Part shown: positions 43,497 through 51,786 of the stretch, piece after piece
Position numbering within the stretch: the stretch's first letter is position 1
How the letters are laid out: each line of letters starts with the position of its first letter
Origin: Faucicola osloensis_C
GTDB taxonomy: Bacteria > Pseudomonadota > Gammaproteobacteria > Pseudomonadales > Moraxellaceae
Direction of reading: 5' to 3'
DNA: 64,000 nucleotides
Assembly: GCA_019353055.1 (NCBI GenBank)
Contig: JABAHL010000002.1
Coordinates: forward strand, 62,001-126,000
Notes under the pieces: model-generated
What the model was told of the DNA's origin: nothing
Seen by the model: the letters and a program-made list of their open reading frames with translations, nothing else
Database searches by the model: none
Made by a program: the position numbers and the translations under genes

Positions 43497-43877
43497 CGTA
43501 GAACTCCTCAGCCATACTCTTTATATGTTACTTTGAGTGTAGCATAATAATTTTTTAATGTTATTATTAATTTAGCATCTTTTATTAAAACTAAAGTATA
43601 ACCCTTAATTCATACAAAAATAAATTAAAGTTTATAAATTTTTTTAGGGTAAAAATTTAATTATTTTTATGATGCTGTGTTTGCATATCTGTGATTAGCT
43701 CATTCACCTCTGATGACTGCCAATCGGTGGGGTTAAATGCTTGAAATAGTCGGCTAATGGATAATTTATCCACATCCTTATCAATGTCAATACAGTACAT
43801 ATCCCATTTTTTGAACCGCGGCTGCTTCCGATGACCCTCGGTAATTATTTTTAAATTTTTATGGCGATAATCTTTAA

Positions 43878-45126
43878 GAGACCTTTGCACGAACCAGCGA
43901 CCTACTCTCGACACCAATCTCAAACTCAACTAAAAACTGGAATTGGTGTTAAAAGATAGAAAAAGTCACCGAATTGGCATAACACTCTCCTAAATTGCAG
44001 TAAATTCACGTCTATTGGCTAGTTTTGCCAACCAACAGACACAATAACCCTAAGCCAATCCATATTTTTGTTTCAAGCCTAGGGCAGTTTTTAAATTATG
44101 CACAATGCTAGCAAGCACTGTACTGGTATGAAATTGCATTAACCCTAAATGACGAGCCTTGCTCATCCCATAATGCAATTTAAAATGACCAAATACCCGT
44201 TCCACCGTATTTCTGGTTTGGCTCTTTTGGGTATTGGTACGTTTTTGTTGTTCGGTCAAAGGGGTATTACGCCATGCTCTATCATGAATATGATTGTTTA
44301 TCGGTGGTTCATGCTTGGCAAGATAGTCATCATGGGCTTGGCTTTTATACGCACTGTCAGCGTAAACAGCAGATTCATCACCTGTTAACAGCGTGGTAAA
44401 ACATTGGGAATCATGCACATTGGCTGGGGTAGTTTCAACTTTTTTGACAAAGCTGTCTTCATCACAGTTTAGATGGATTTTAAAGCCGTAGGTGGTTTTC
44501 ACTTTGCCTGTGCTGTCTTTTTTACTGACGTAGGCAGCTTCTTTGTCTTGGGTATTGTCGGTATGTTTGCCTTTTTTAGCTCGTTTGTTCTTGGCTTCAA
44601 CGATACTGGCGTCAATGATGCTGACACTGCCTGCTTTGATGATGATATTTTGCTCGGCTAGTTGCTCATTGATTTGGTTGAATAAGGGTTGGGTAAGTCC
44701 AAGTTCGCCTAGGTGTTTGTGGTATCGCCAGATGGTGCTGTGGTCAGGTACGTTATCGGTAAGCGATAGCCCGACAAAGCGGCGAAAGAGTAAGTCTCGT
44801 GCCAGTTGTTTTTCCATGGCTGGGTCTGATAAGCCATACAGTTTTTGTAGTAACAAGACTTTAAACATGATGACTGGGTGAAAGGCACTTTCGCCACGGT
44901 CGCTGTTATGAACATGACGTAAGGTGTGTTCGATAGTTTGCCAGTTGATGAGGTTGTGTAGTTCATCGAGTTCTTCAATGGCTTTGTGGTGATTGATTAG
45001 ACTGTCTGCTAGGGACAGTTGCCCTGTTTGTTTCCATGCCATGTCGGTGTCTTTTGCTATGTGGTTGATTATAAAGCATTATATCATTTTAACCAACTTT
45101 TGTGTATCTGTTCTTGCAAAGGTTTC
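43878..45126. mobile_element. IS5-family insertion sequence
   Basis: A 1.25-kb element with imperfect terminal inverted repeats, GAGACCTTTGCACGAAC on the left and GAAACCTTTGCAAGAAC (reverse complement) on the right. The flanks share CTTTAAG (43872-43878 and 45126-45132), so the duplication is 5-7 bp depending on where the ends are drawn. It encodes one transposase on the minus strand and splits a BLUF gene. Confidence 0.9.
44050..45042 (-). CDS. IS5-family transposase
   Basis: A DDE transposase of 330 residues that moves the surrounding element. The N-terminal DUF772-type region is present (FHPVIMFKVLLLQKLYGLSD, RDLLFRRFVGLSL, PDHSTIWRYHKHL). The catalytic triad is visible as Asp in SIIDASIVEAK, Asp in VYADSAYKS and Glu in RNTVERVFGHFK (Y-2-R-3-E-like spacing). 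The full-length frame without stops suggests that it may be active. It occupies most of the element between the inverted repeats. Confidence 0.95.
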   Translation of the reverse strand: MAWKQTGQLSLADSLINHHKAIEELDELHNLINWQTIEHTLRHVHNSDRGESAFHPVIMFKVLLLQKLYGLSDPAMEKQLARDLLFRRFVGLSLTDNVPDHSTIWRYHKHLGELGLTQPLFNQINEQLAEQNIIIKAGSVSIIDASIVEAKNKRAKKGKHTDNTQDKEAAYVSKKDSTGKVKTTYGFKIHLNCDEDSFVKKVETTPANVHDSQCFTTLLTGDESAVYADSAYKSQAHDDYLAKHEPPINNHIHDRAWRNTPLTEQQKRTNTQKSQTRNTVERVFGHFKLHYGMSKARHLGLMQFHTSTVLASIVHNLKTALGLKQKYGLA

Positions 45127-45546
45127 TTTAAGTAAATCTTGGTACAGGTGAGTGACCAATGCCTTATCCCCTTCCAAATATTGAAAAAAATGCCCATTTT
45201 TGAATAGCAAAAATCCCGTGATGTGTTGGGCATGATTGTTTTGCCTAGAAATCTGCTCGATAGTTTTGAAAGTAAAAGGATTAATCGCGCCTAGTAAGGT
45301 GATTTTACTGGTGTAGGTTAAAAAATAAATAGCATCACACATAACGATATCCAACATAAAGTTACCGCTGTTACCAATTCACTACAGCGGGCATTTGATT
45401 AACGCTTATAAGCGATTATACTTAACAAAAAGCCATTTTCTTACATAAATATTTAATCATTTCAAATTTAACGTTCTGACTTAAAAACGTTCTGACTTAA
45501 AAACGTCATTACTTAAAAAAGCGAAACCCTTAAAAAAGAGAAACCT

Positions 45547-46491
45547 ATGCCGAATTCATCGACCCACGCTACAAAACACCCGTCATCCGCCACTGTCCGC
45601 TTGAATAAATACAAACTTGGGGCTGCTGCGGTTATAGCCCTTGTGGGGTTAAGTTTGACAGGCTGTCAGGCCATGGCGACAAAAAACGCACCCATCGCAG
45701 CAAAAACTGATAGCACTAGCACGGTATTAAATGGTATTAAAACCATCAAAAACATTGCCTATGGCACAGATACCCGGCAACAACTCGATATTTATACACC
45801 TGCAGACGGTCAGCGTCACCCTGTGTTGATATTTGTATACGGGGGCAGCTGGCAACATGGCAAACGCCAAACCTATGGCTTTGTCGGTAAGCAGTTTGCC
45901 AAGTCCGGCTACACCACAGTGGTGGTGGATTATCGCTTAGCCCCTGCGAACGTATTCCCAGATTATGTGCTTGATACAGCCAGCGCCATGGGTTGGGTGT
46001 ATCGCAATATCGCCCAATATGGCGGCAATCCTAATCAGTTGTTTGTTATGGGGCATTCAGCAGGGGCGTTTAATGTGGTATCTGCGGTGGATGATAACCG
46101 TTTTTGGACAACCACCGGCATTCCCAACAAGGCAATATTAGGCGTGATTGGACTAGCAGGGCCGTATGATTACGATTTTCGTAGCGGTAATACCAAAGTC
46201 GCCTTTCCAGCCAATAGCACTCGCCAGCAAGTGATGCCTGTGTATCATATCCGCCAAGATGTACCCCCGCATTTGTTGGTGACAGGTAGTAAAGACAGGC
46301 TTGTCTACCCACAAAATGCTGATAGCTTACAAAAAGCGCTGACCCAAGCAGGCGGCAACGTAGAACGGGTGCAAGTCCCTGCCACTCATGCAGGCGTCGT
46401 TATTGGTCTGGCAGCACCGTTACAGTCTTTTTATCCCACCTTTAATAAGGTCAATGATTTTATGCAGCGGCATTTGCCAACAGCGCAGTGA
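45547..46491 (+). CDS. Alpha/beta-hydrolase lipoprotein (carboxylesterase-like)
   Basis: An exported esterase-type enzyme of 314 residues. A signal peptide ends with the lipobox LTGC (Cys about 39), so it should be lipid-anchored. The oxyanion-hole region is VYGGSWQHG (the HGGxW motif with Tyr for His), as in BD-FAE/acyl-kynurenine esterase relatives. The nucleophile is Ser in GHSAGAFN (about residue 167), Asp is in TGSKDRLVYP, and His is in PATHAG (about 281). The substrate is unknown. It stands alone, divergent from the IS-split BLUF gene. Confidence 0.85.
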   Translation: MPNSSTHATKHPSSATVRLNKYKLGAAAVIALVGLSLTGCQAMATKNAPIAAKTDSTSTVLNGIKTIKNIAYGTDTRQQLDIYTPADGQRHPVLIFVYGGSWQHGKRQTYGFVGKQFAKSGYTTVVVDYRLAPANVFPDYVLDTASAMGWVYRNIAQYGGNPNQLFVMGHSAGAFNVVSAVDDNRFWTTTGIPNKAILGVIGLAGPYDYDFRSGNTKVAFPANSTRQQVMPVYHIRQDVPPHLLVTGSKDRLVYPQNADSLQKALTQAGGNVERVQVPATHAGVVIGLAAPLQSFYPTFNKVNDFMQRHLPTAQ

Positions 46492-46599
46492 GAAAGATTT
46501 CCAAGAAAAACTTTTAAGCAGCGGCAATTTTCACAGACTCATGCAGTCAAAGGCATACCACTGCTGAGCCAGTGGCATCAAATGCGATAAGAGAGTCAC

Positions 46600-46635
46600 A
46601 ACCGAGTTGAGGTAACCGACTCGGTTTGCATTTTT
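46600..46635 (+). terminator. Probable terminator after the esterase gene
   Basis: AACCGAGT / ACTCGGTT stem with an 11-nt loop, then TTGCATTTTT, a weak T tract. The rest of the 315-bp gap between the esterase and gabD shows no gene. Confidence 0.6.
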
Positions 46636-46806
46636 ATGCAATTATTTATGCCATTTGCTCTCCAATTTTTACTGCATAGACAGCTGCTGCAACATAATGA
46701 CGCTATTGTAGGTAGCTGCTATCCGCTTATAATAAACGGCATTGACTCGCTTATCATAAAAAAGTTCTCAATATCCTCATAACAACATAACGAACAGGAC
46801 TTCCTG

Positions 46807-48261
46807 ATGCTACCACTTAAAGACCCAACCTTACTCAAAAACCAATCCCTCATTGACAACCAATGGGTAGATGCAACGGATCGTACTACCATTGATGTCA
46901 CCAATCCATTTGACAACCAAGTAATTGCCACCATACCGAGTCTAGAAAAATCCCAAGTCATCGACGCCGTCGCCATCGCCCACAAAGCGCAAATAGACTG
47001 GGCACAAAAAACCGCCAACGAGCGCGCAGCTATTTTAAACAACTGGGCGGATTTAATCGACCAAAATAAAGAAGACTTAGCAACCATCATGACCGCTGAG
47101 CAAGGCAAACCACTGACTGAATCACGCGGTGAAATCGGCTATGCCAATAGCTTTATCCGCTGGTTTGCCGAAGAAGGCAAACGCATCTATGGCGACATCA
47201 TCCCCACCACCAACAAAGACCTACGCTACGTGGTGTTAAAACAACCGATTGGCGTATGCGCAGCGATTACCCCTTGGAATTTTCCCGCCGCCATGATTAC
47301 CCGCAAAGTTGCCCCTGCCTTAGCTGCTGGCTGTAGCATAATTGTCAAACCTGCCACCGAAACCCCATTGACCGCATTAGCACTGGGCGAGCTTGCCATA
47401 CGAGCAGGCTTACCTGCAGGCTTGCTACAAATCGTCACCGGCAAGTCATCCGTCATTGGTGAAGTACTCACCCAAGATGAACGTATCCATAAACTATCCT
47501 TTACCGGCTCTACCGAAGTTGGTCGCGTGCTGATGTCACAATGCGCGTCCACGGTCAAAAAACTCTCGATGGAGCTTGGCGGTAACGCACCCTTTATCGT
47601 CTTTGATGATGCCGACTTAGAAAAAGCAGCAAGTGGGCTTATTGCATCTAAATACCGTAATGCCGGACAAACCTGTGTGTGTGCCAATCGCGTGTATGTG
47701 CAAGCAAGTATCAAGGATAAATTTTTAGCCATCTTTAAACAAAAAGTCGAAGCACTAAAAGTCGGTAACGGTATGATAGAGGGCGTAAATATCGGTCCGC
47801 TCATCAACCAAGGTGCACTGGACAAAGTCGAGCAGTTACTTGCAGATGCGGTCAACAAAGGCGCGACCGTAGTCACCGGTGGAAAGAAACACAGCGCGTC
47901 AGATTTAAGCTTTGAACCGACCATTATCACGGGTATTACCGATGACATGGACATTGCTAGCCAAGAGATTTTTGGTCCCGTCGCCCCAGTGTTTGTGTTT
48001 GATACTGATGATGAAGTGATTGCCCATGCCAACAACACGATTTATGGATTAGCGGCGTATTTTTATACCCAAAGTCTAGCTCGCTCGTGGAAAGTGTGTG
48101 AAGGACTCGAATACGGTATGGTTGCGCAAAACACAGGACTGTTATCCACGGAGGTCGCACCATTTGGGGGTGTGAAGCAATCAGGCTTTGGGCGTGAAGG
48201 CTCAAAATATGGGATTGACGAGTATGTGACTACCAAGTATTGGTGTATTGATGTGCAATAA
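46807..48261 (+). CDS. gabD: Succinate-semialdehyde dehydrogenase
   Basis: Oxidises succinate semialdehyde to succinate with NAD(P)+, the second step of 4-aminobutyrate breakdown. It is an aldehyde dehydrogenase of 484 residues: AITPWNFPAAMITRKVAPALAAGC (cofactor region with catalytic Asn), FTGSTEVGRVLM, general base Glu in MELGGNAPFIVF (about 257), nucleophile Cys in GQTCVCANR (about residue 291). The second Cys in TCVCANR is typical of GabD. No gabT or gabP gene is adjacent in this window. The ATG follows CAGGACTTCCTG (weak AGGA). Confidence 0.93.
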   Translation: MLPLKDPTLLKNQSLIDNQWVDATDRTTIDVTNPFDNQVIATIPSLEKSQVIDAVAIAHKAQIDWAQKTANERAAILNNWADLIDQNKEDLATIMTAEQGKPLTESRGEIGYANSFIRWFAEEGKRIYGDIIPTTNKDLRYVVLKQPIGVCAAITPWNFPAAMITRKVAPALAAGCSIIVKPATETPLTALALGELAIRAGLPAGLLQIVTGKSSVIGEVLTQDERIHKLSFTGSTEVGRVLMSQCASTVKKLSMELGGNAPFIVFDDADLEKAASGLIASKYRNAGQTCVCANRVYVQASIKDKFLAIFKQKVEALKVGNGMIEGVNIGPLINQGALDKVEQLLADAVNKGATVVTGGKKHSASDLSFEPTIITGITDDMDIASQEIFGPVAPVFVFDTDDEVIAHANNTIYGLAAYFYTQSLARSWKVCEGLEYGMVAQNTGLLSTEVAPFGGVKQSGFGREGSKYGIDEYVTTKYWCIDVQ

Positions 48262-48362
48262 TAGTTAAATCGTCCAAGTTCATGGCATACATTGCCATGA
48301 TTGGGCGTGTGATTGAGCGCTGATTTTGCCTGTTAGCTTTTGCAATTAGCGCTTTAGGGTTT

Positions 48363-48572
48363 TTACTCAGCGATATCAAATACTTGGCGCAGGTATGCCA
48401 AAAAAGTATCGTTGTCGGTCATGGTTTTGCCCGGGCTGTCGGATATTTTGGCAACCGATTGCCCGTTACATTCAACCAGTTTAAGGACAATGTTGAGCGA
48501 TGTTTGCCCCATATGTAGCATGGTAAATTTGTATAAATCCGTGTCCAACAAAGACTTAATAATCGCCATCAC
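48363..48572 (-). pseudogene. pncB: In-frame-deleted remnant of nicotinate phosphoribosyltransferase
   Basis: A 69-codon open frame that joins the N-terminus of PncB (IIKSLLDTDLYKFTML, about residues 4-19) directly to its extreme C-terminus (TSLNIVLKLVECNGQSVAKI, then SDSPGKTM and LRQVFDI). About 300 or more residues, including the whole phosphoribosyl-transfer core, are missing. The frame is kept through the junction, and a ribosome binding site (AGGATGAG) remains. The product cannot have the enzyme activity of converting nicotinate to NAMN in the Preiss-Handler route. A functional copy may exist elsewhere. A 19-bp tandem duplication lies just upstream of the start. Confidence 0.85.
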
Positions 48573-48578
48573 TCATCC

Positions 48579-48619
48579 TAAATTATCTACCTATTGATAA
48601 ATTATCTACCTATTGATAA
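48579..48619. repeat. 19-bp tandem duplication
   Basis: TAAATTATCTACCTATTGA occurs twice in perfect tandem, then a partial TAA. It sits immediately upstream of the pncB remnant, another sign of recombination or slippage at this locus. Confidence 0.92.
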
Positions 48620-48679
48620 GAGTGACTACTTTAGCATTAAATCGCTTGGATTGTACAAAATCTGACTCGGTGCTTGGCA

Positions 48680-49186
48680 TTATGGTTGGCTGGGCGTATC
48701 GACTTTAATTTTATTGACAGCATGGTATTCACGGTTAAAATACACCAAGCCTGTCTGGTCTTTACCTTGTTGTATGGCTTCGATACGACAAATAAAAATC
48801 CCATGTGTGCCGACTTCTTGGATTTGCTCGATTTGGCAATCAAAGCTCACCAAGGCATTGTCCAAAATCGGTGATTGGGTCATCAAGGTATGCCATGTGC
48901 CATGCTCAAAGCGCGCTTGCGCTTCAAGTTTGGAGGCAAAAACCGCAGATAATGGTGCATGATGATCGGCAAGCACATTCACCGCCAATACCTTGTTTTG
49001 CACGAAATATTCATACGAGCGTGAGGCGGTATTCATGCATACCAGCAAGGTCGGTGGGGTATCGGTTACACTGCACACCGCCGATGCAGTAAAGCCATGA
49101 CGACCCGCAGGGCCATCGGTAGTGACCACATTGACCGCAGCCGATAACATCGACATAGCATTTTTAAAATCAGTAACGTCAACCAT
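48680..49186 (-). CDS. Flavin reductase-like domain protein
   Basis: A small flavin-binding protein of the HpaC/RutF family, which reduces FMN or FAD with NAD(P)H for a partner enzyme. The typical sequence is seen: AMSMLSAAVNVVTT, GFTASAVCSVTDTPPTLLVCMN, NKVLAVNVLADHH and AVFASK. ATG 49186 follows TTTGGAAA; an in-frame TTG at 49198 adds four residues. It is the last gene of a minus-strand group mesX-mesD-flavin reductase, 20 bp after mesD. Since MesD activity is known to need MesX and oxygen, a reductase in the operon would fit a flavin- and O2-dependent reaction; this is inference. Confidence 0.88.
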   Translation of the reverse strand: MVDVTDFKNAMSMLSAAVNVVTTDGPAGRHGFTASAVCSVTDTPPTLLVCMNTASRSYEYFVQNKVLAVNVLADHHAPLSAVFASKLEAQARFEHGTWHTLMTQSPILDNALVSFDCQIEQIQEVGTHGIFICRIEAIQQGKDQTGLVYFNREYHAVNKIKVDTPSQP

Positions 49187-49206
49187 TATTTTTTCCAAAG
49201 TACTTT

Positions 49207-50262
49207 TTAAATTATTAGGTCGTCCAATTCATGCGTGGCTAAATAGTCATTTCGGACGAGCTTGGCGCCTTGTGCTAAGGCAAACAGCTTGGCTTGTGCC
49301 ACATGACGGGGGAGCGGCGCCATCCCGCAATTGGTACAAGGGTATAAATTTTCAGCATCCACAAACTGCAAGGCTTTATGCAGCGTTTCTGCCACTTGTT
49401 CAGGCGTTTCTATCTGATGCGTCGCCACATCAATCGCGCCCACCATCACTTTTTTGCCACGAATCAATTCGATAAGTTCCATCGGTACGCGCGAATTTTG
49501 ACATTCTAGCGACACCATATCAATCGCCGATTGCTGTAGTTTGGGGAAGATGGCTTCATATTGTCGCCATTCACTGCCCAAGGTTTGTTTCCAATCAGTA
49601 TTGGCTTTGATACCATAACCATAACAGATATGGACGACAGTGTCACATTTCAACCCTTCGATAGCACGTTCGAGTGCCGCAATGCCCCAATCATTGACCT
49701 CATCAAAAAATACATTAAAGGCAGGCTCATCAAATTGAATAATATCAACCCCTGCCGCCTCCAGTTCTTTGGCTTCTTGGTTGAGTAGGATGGCAAATTC
49801 CCAAGCCAGCTTTTCGCGGCTGCCGTAGTATTGGTCACTGAGGGTATCAATCATGGTCATGGGTCCAGGTAGCGCCCATTTGATAGGTTTGTCCGTGTGC
49901 TGACGTAAAAACTTGGCGTCCTCAGCAAATACCGATTGCGGGCGCGACACAGCACCTACTACAGTCGGCACACTGGCTTCATAGCGATTGCGAATTTTTA
50001 CCGTAGCGCGATTGGCAAAATCAACCCCATCTAGATGCTCAATAAAGGTGGTGACAAAATGTTGGCGGGTCTGCTCGCCATCACTCACAATATCAATGCC
50101 TGCCGCTAGTTGCTGCTGCAATGATACTAATAACGCGTCTTGTTTGCCTTGGACAAGGGCGCTGTCTGTTAGCTTCCAAGGCGACCAAAGTTGTTCAGGT
50201 TCGGCAAGCCAGCTTGGTTTAGGCAGGCTACCTGCTGTTGATGTTGGAAAAAGTGTCTTCAT
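49207..50262 (-). CDS. mesD: Folate-independent methionine synthase MesD (MetE C-terminal-like)
   Basis: A 351-residue protein that consists of only the catalytic C-terminal domain of cobalamin-independent methionine synthase, without the N-terminal folate-binding half of MetE. Family sequence includes FPTSTAGSLPKPSWL at the start, SDGEQTRQHF, PGPMTMIDT, DIIQFDEPAF (with Glu) and the zinc ligands His in VVHICYGYG and Cys in YPCTNCGMAPL. Such core proteins have been grouped as folate-independent synthases; those paired with DUF1852 are the MesD type, whose methyl donor is not known. It lies 37 bp downstream of mesX. It probably supplies methionine from homocysteine without B12 or folate. Confidence 0.85.
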   Translation of the reverse strand: MKTLFPTSTAGSLPKPSWLAEPEQLWSPWKLTDSALVQGKQDALLVSLQQQLAAGIDIVSDGEQTRQHFVTTFIEHLDGVDFANRATVKIRNRYEASVPTVVGAVSRPQSVFAEDAKFLRQHTDKPIKWALPGPMTMIDTLSDQYYGSREKLAWEFAILLNQEAKELEAAGVDIIQFDEPAFNVFFDEVNDWGIAALERAIEGLKCDTVVHICYGYGIKANTDWKQTLGSEWRQYEAIFPKLQQSAIDMVSLECQNSRVPMELIELIRGKKVMVGAIDVATHQIETPEQVAETLHKALQFVDAENLYPCTNCGMAPLPRHVAQAKLFALAQGAKLVRNDYLATHELDDLII

Positions 50263-50299
50263 TGTTTTCTCTTTAATTGTTTGGCGCCAGCAAAACTGC

Positions 50300-51277
50300 T
50301 TAAGCGACTTGCGAATTTAACCAGTTTTGTAACAAGGTTTGATAGGGTTTGATAAAGTGGGTTTCTGTGTATTGACCTTGTTGAATTGCCAGCTGGCTAC
50401 GTTCTTCACGGTCATACTCGATTTTGGTCAGTGAATAATCTTGATGATTTAAACTGGGCTGATAACTTTGACCTGCCACGGTATTGGCGTTATAAATCTC
50501 AGGACGATAGATTTTTTGGAACGTTTCCATCGTGCTAATCGCGCTGATAAGCTCAAGGTTGGTGTAGTCATTGAGCAAATCACCTTTAAAATAAAATGCA
50601 AAAGGTGCCACTGATTTTGGTGGCATAAAATAACGCACCGATAACCCCATTTTGCTAAAGTACTCATCTGTCAGCGAATACGCGTCTTGTACATATTCAG
50701 TGCCCAGAATCGGATGACAATTGGCGGTTTGGGTATAAGTCTTGGTGGTCGACACACTGAGACAAATCACCGGGGGTTTGTTAAATTGCTCACGATAGGC
50801 AGGCGAGTTCAGCACATAATCAAACAACTTACCATGCAAATCCCCAAAGCGCTCGGGCACGCTAAACGATGGTTGGTTTTTGTTATGCGCCAACAGCCAT
50901 ACACTAAAGTCATAATCGCGCACATAGGAAGAAAAACTGTTACCCACGATGCCATCGATTCGCTGCTGGGTCTGGGTGTCAAAGATAACGGTTTTTAAAA
51001 TCTCAATAGCCGGAAAGCTGTCTCCCGTACCCGCTATCTCAAGATTGGCAGACACAATCTCCAGCTCGACCTGATAGCGGTCGCCAGTCACATTGTCCCA
51101 ATGTGCCAAATCATTAAATCGACGGTTAATCATTTGCAGGGTATTGCGTAAGTTTTGCTTGCGGTGTTCACCCCGTGCCAGATTGGCAAAGTTGGTAGTC
51201 AGCCTAGTATCTTTGGCAGGTTGGTAGTTTTCATCAAATGCAATGGTTTTGATATGACAATTAATCGGTAAAGTCAT
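50300..51277 (-). CDS. mesX: MesX, DUF1852 partner of MesD
   Basis: A 325-residue cytosolic DUF1852 protein. Sequence typical of the family is the start INCHIKTIAFDENYQPAKDTRLTTNFANLARG, then NLRNTLQMINRRFNDLAHWDN and RYQVELEIVSANLEIAG. In Acinetobacter relatives it is required, with oxygen, for methionine synthesis by MesD; its own chemistry is unresolved. It heads the operon mesX-mesD-flavin reductase. GGAG precedes ATG 51277. A perfect MetR-type box lies 141 bp upstream, which fits control by methionine supply. Confidence 0.9.
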   Translation of the reverse strand: MTLPINCHIKTIAFDENYQPAKDTRLTTNFANLARGEHRKQNLRNTLQMINRRFNDLAHWDNVTGDRYQVELEIVSANLEIAGTGDSFPAIEILKTVIFDTQTQQRIDGIVGNSFSSYVRDYDFSVWLLAHNKNQPSFSVPERFGDLHGKLFDYVLNSPAYREQFNKPPVICLSVSTTKTYTQTANCHPILGTEYVQDAYSLTDEYFSKMGLSVRYFMPPKSVAPFAFYFKGDLLNDYTNLELISAISTMETFQKIYRPEIYNANTVAGQSYQPSLNHQDYSLTKIEYDREERSQLAIQQGQYTETHFIKPYQTLLQNWLNSQVA

Positions 51278-51786
51278 GTCTATAGTCTCCGTAACAGTCG
51301 CGCAAAAAATTTTCTTCTAGCACGCTACGATTACTAAAAATCGTCACGGCTAAAAGTACAAAGACAGTTATACGCTAAAATGAAGATGAATAAAAACGAA
51401 TTAAAATTTAAAAATGATGAATTTTATTCATTTTAGGTTTTTCCTTGAATAAAAAATGGCTAGAGAGTATCTAATCGTTTTTTATTGGCAGCACTGAGAT
51501 TAGGTATTAGCGACGTCAAATTCCCTAACATAAATTCAGCGAAGCTAGTGATGCTGTGTATTTTTGAGGTTGACGAAAATTAACTTTGTTAGAAGTTTTG
51601 CATATTCAATAAAAGTTGATAGTTAAAGAATAATTTATGCAACAAAGTAATAATTTTTGTAGGTATAAAACAAGTAATTATTCATCAGAAAGGTTAACTT
51701 ACCAATTATCAACATTACGCTACAAGTCTGTAGCATTAAAGGCTTCATAGCCCGCTCTATAATCACGGGAAAATAAGGAGGGTGAT
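51278..51786. other. mesX-gcd divergent intergenic region
   Basis: About 500 bp, AT-rich, with no supported gene (a minus-strand frame at 51635-51826 has no ribosome binding site and overlaps the gcd start). It contains the MetR-type box and the strong AAGGAGG of gcd at 51775-51781. Confidence 0.5.
51418..51430. promoter_or_regulatory. MetR-type operator
   Basis: TGAATTTTATTCA matches the LysR-type MetR consensus TGAA-N5-TTCA exactly and extends to the 15-bp palindrome ATGAATTTTATTCAT. It lies 141 bp upstream of mesX. MetR activates methionine genes in many proteobacteria, with homocysteine as co-effector. No metR gene is in the window. Confidence 0.6.

Larger units (their letters stand above)
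43657..45357 (-). pseudogene. Short BLUF photoreceptor gene interrupted by an IS5-family element
   Basis: The N-terminal half (45357 down to 45126) encodes a BLUF domain with the canonical residues Tyr15, Asn41 and Gln59 (GHFFQYLEG). It runs into IS sequence after HLYQDLLK. The C-terminal half (43871 down to 43657) continues with DYRHKNLKIITEG, RFKKWDMYC (the Trp/Met strand) and the C-terminal helices. Both halves end in CTTAAAG (minus strand). Joining them with one copy gives an uninterrupted 148-codon frame, the normal size of short BLUF proteins such as BlsA of Acinetobacter. The ancestral gene was therefore probably a working photoreceptor, and the insertion looks recent because no other lesion is visible. 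Confidence 0.88.

Noticed and set aside
44149..44881. Plus-strand open frames inside the IS element
   Set aside because: They are antisense to the intact transposase and carry no recognisable domain.
47226..48038. Long minus-strand open frame (270 codons) inside gabD
   Set aside because: Antisense shadow of a clear aldehyde dehydrogenase gene. Its composition reflects the complementary codons.
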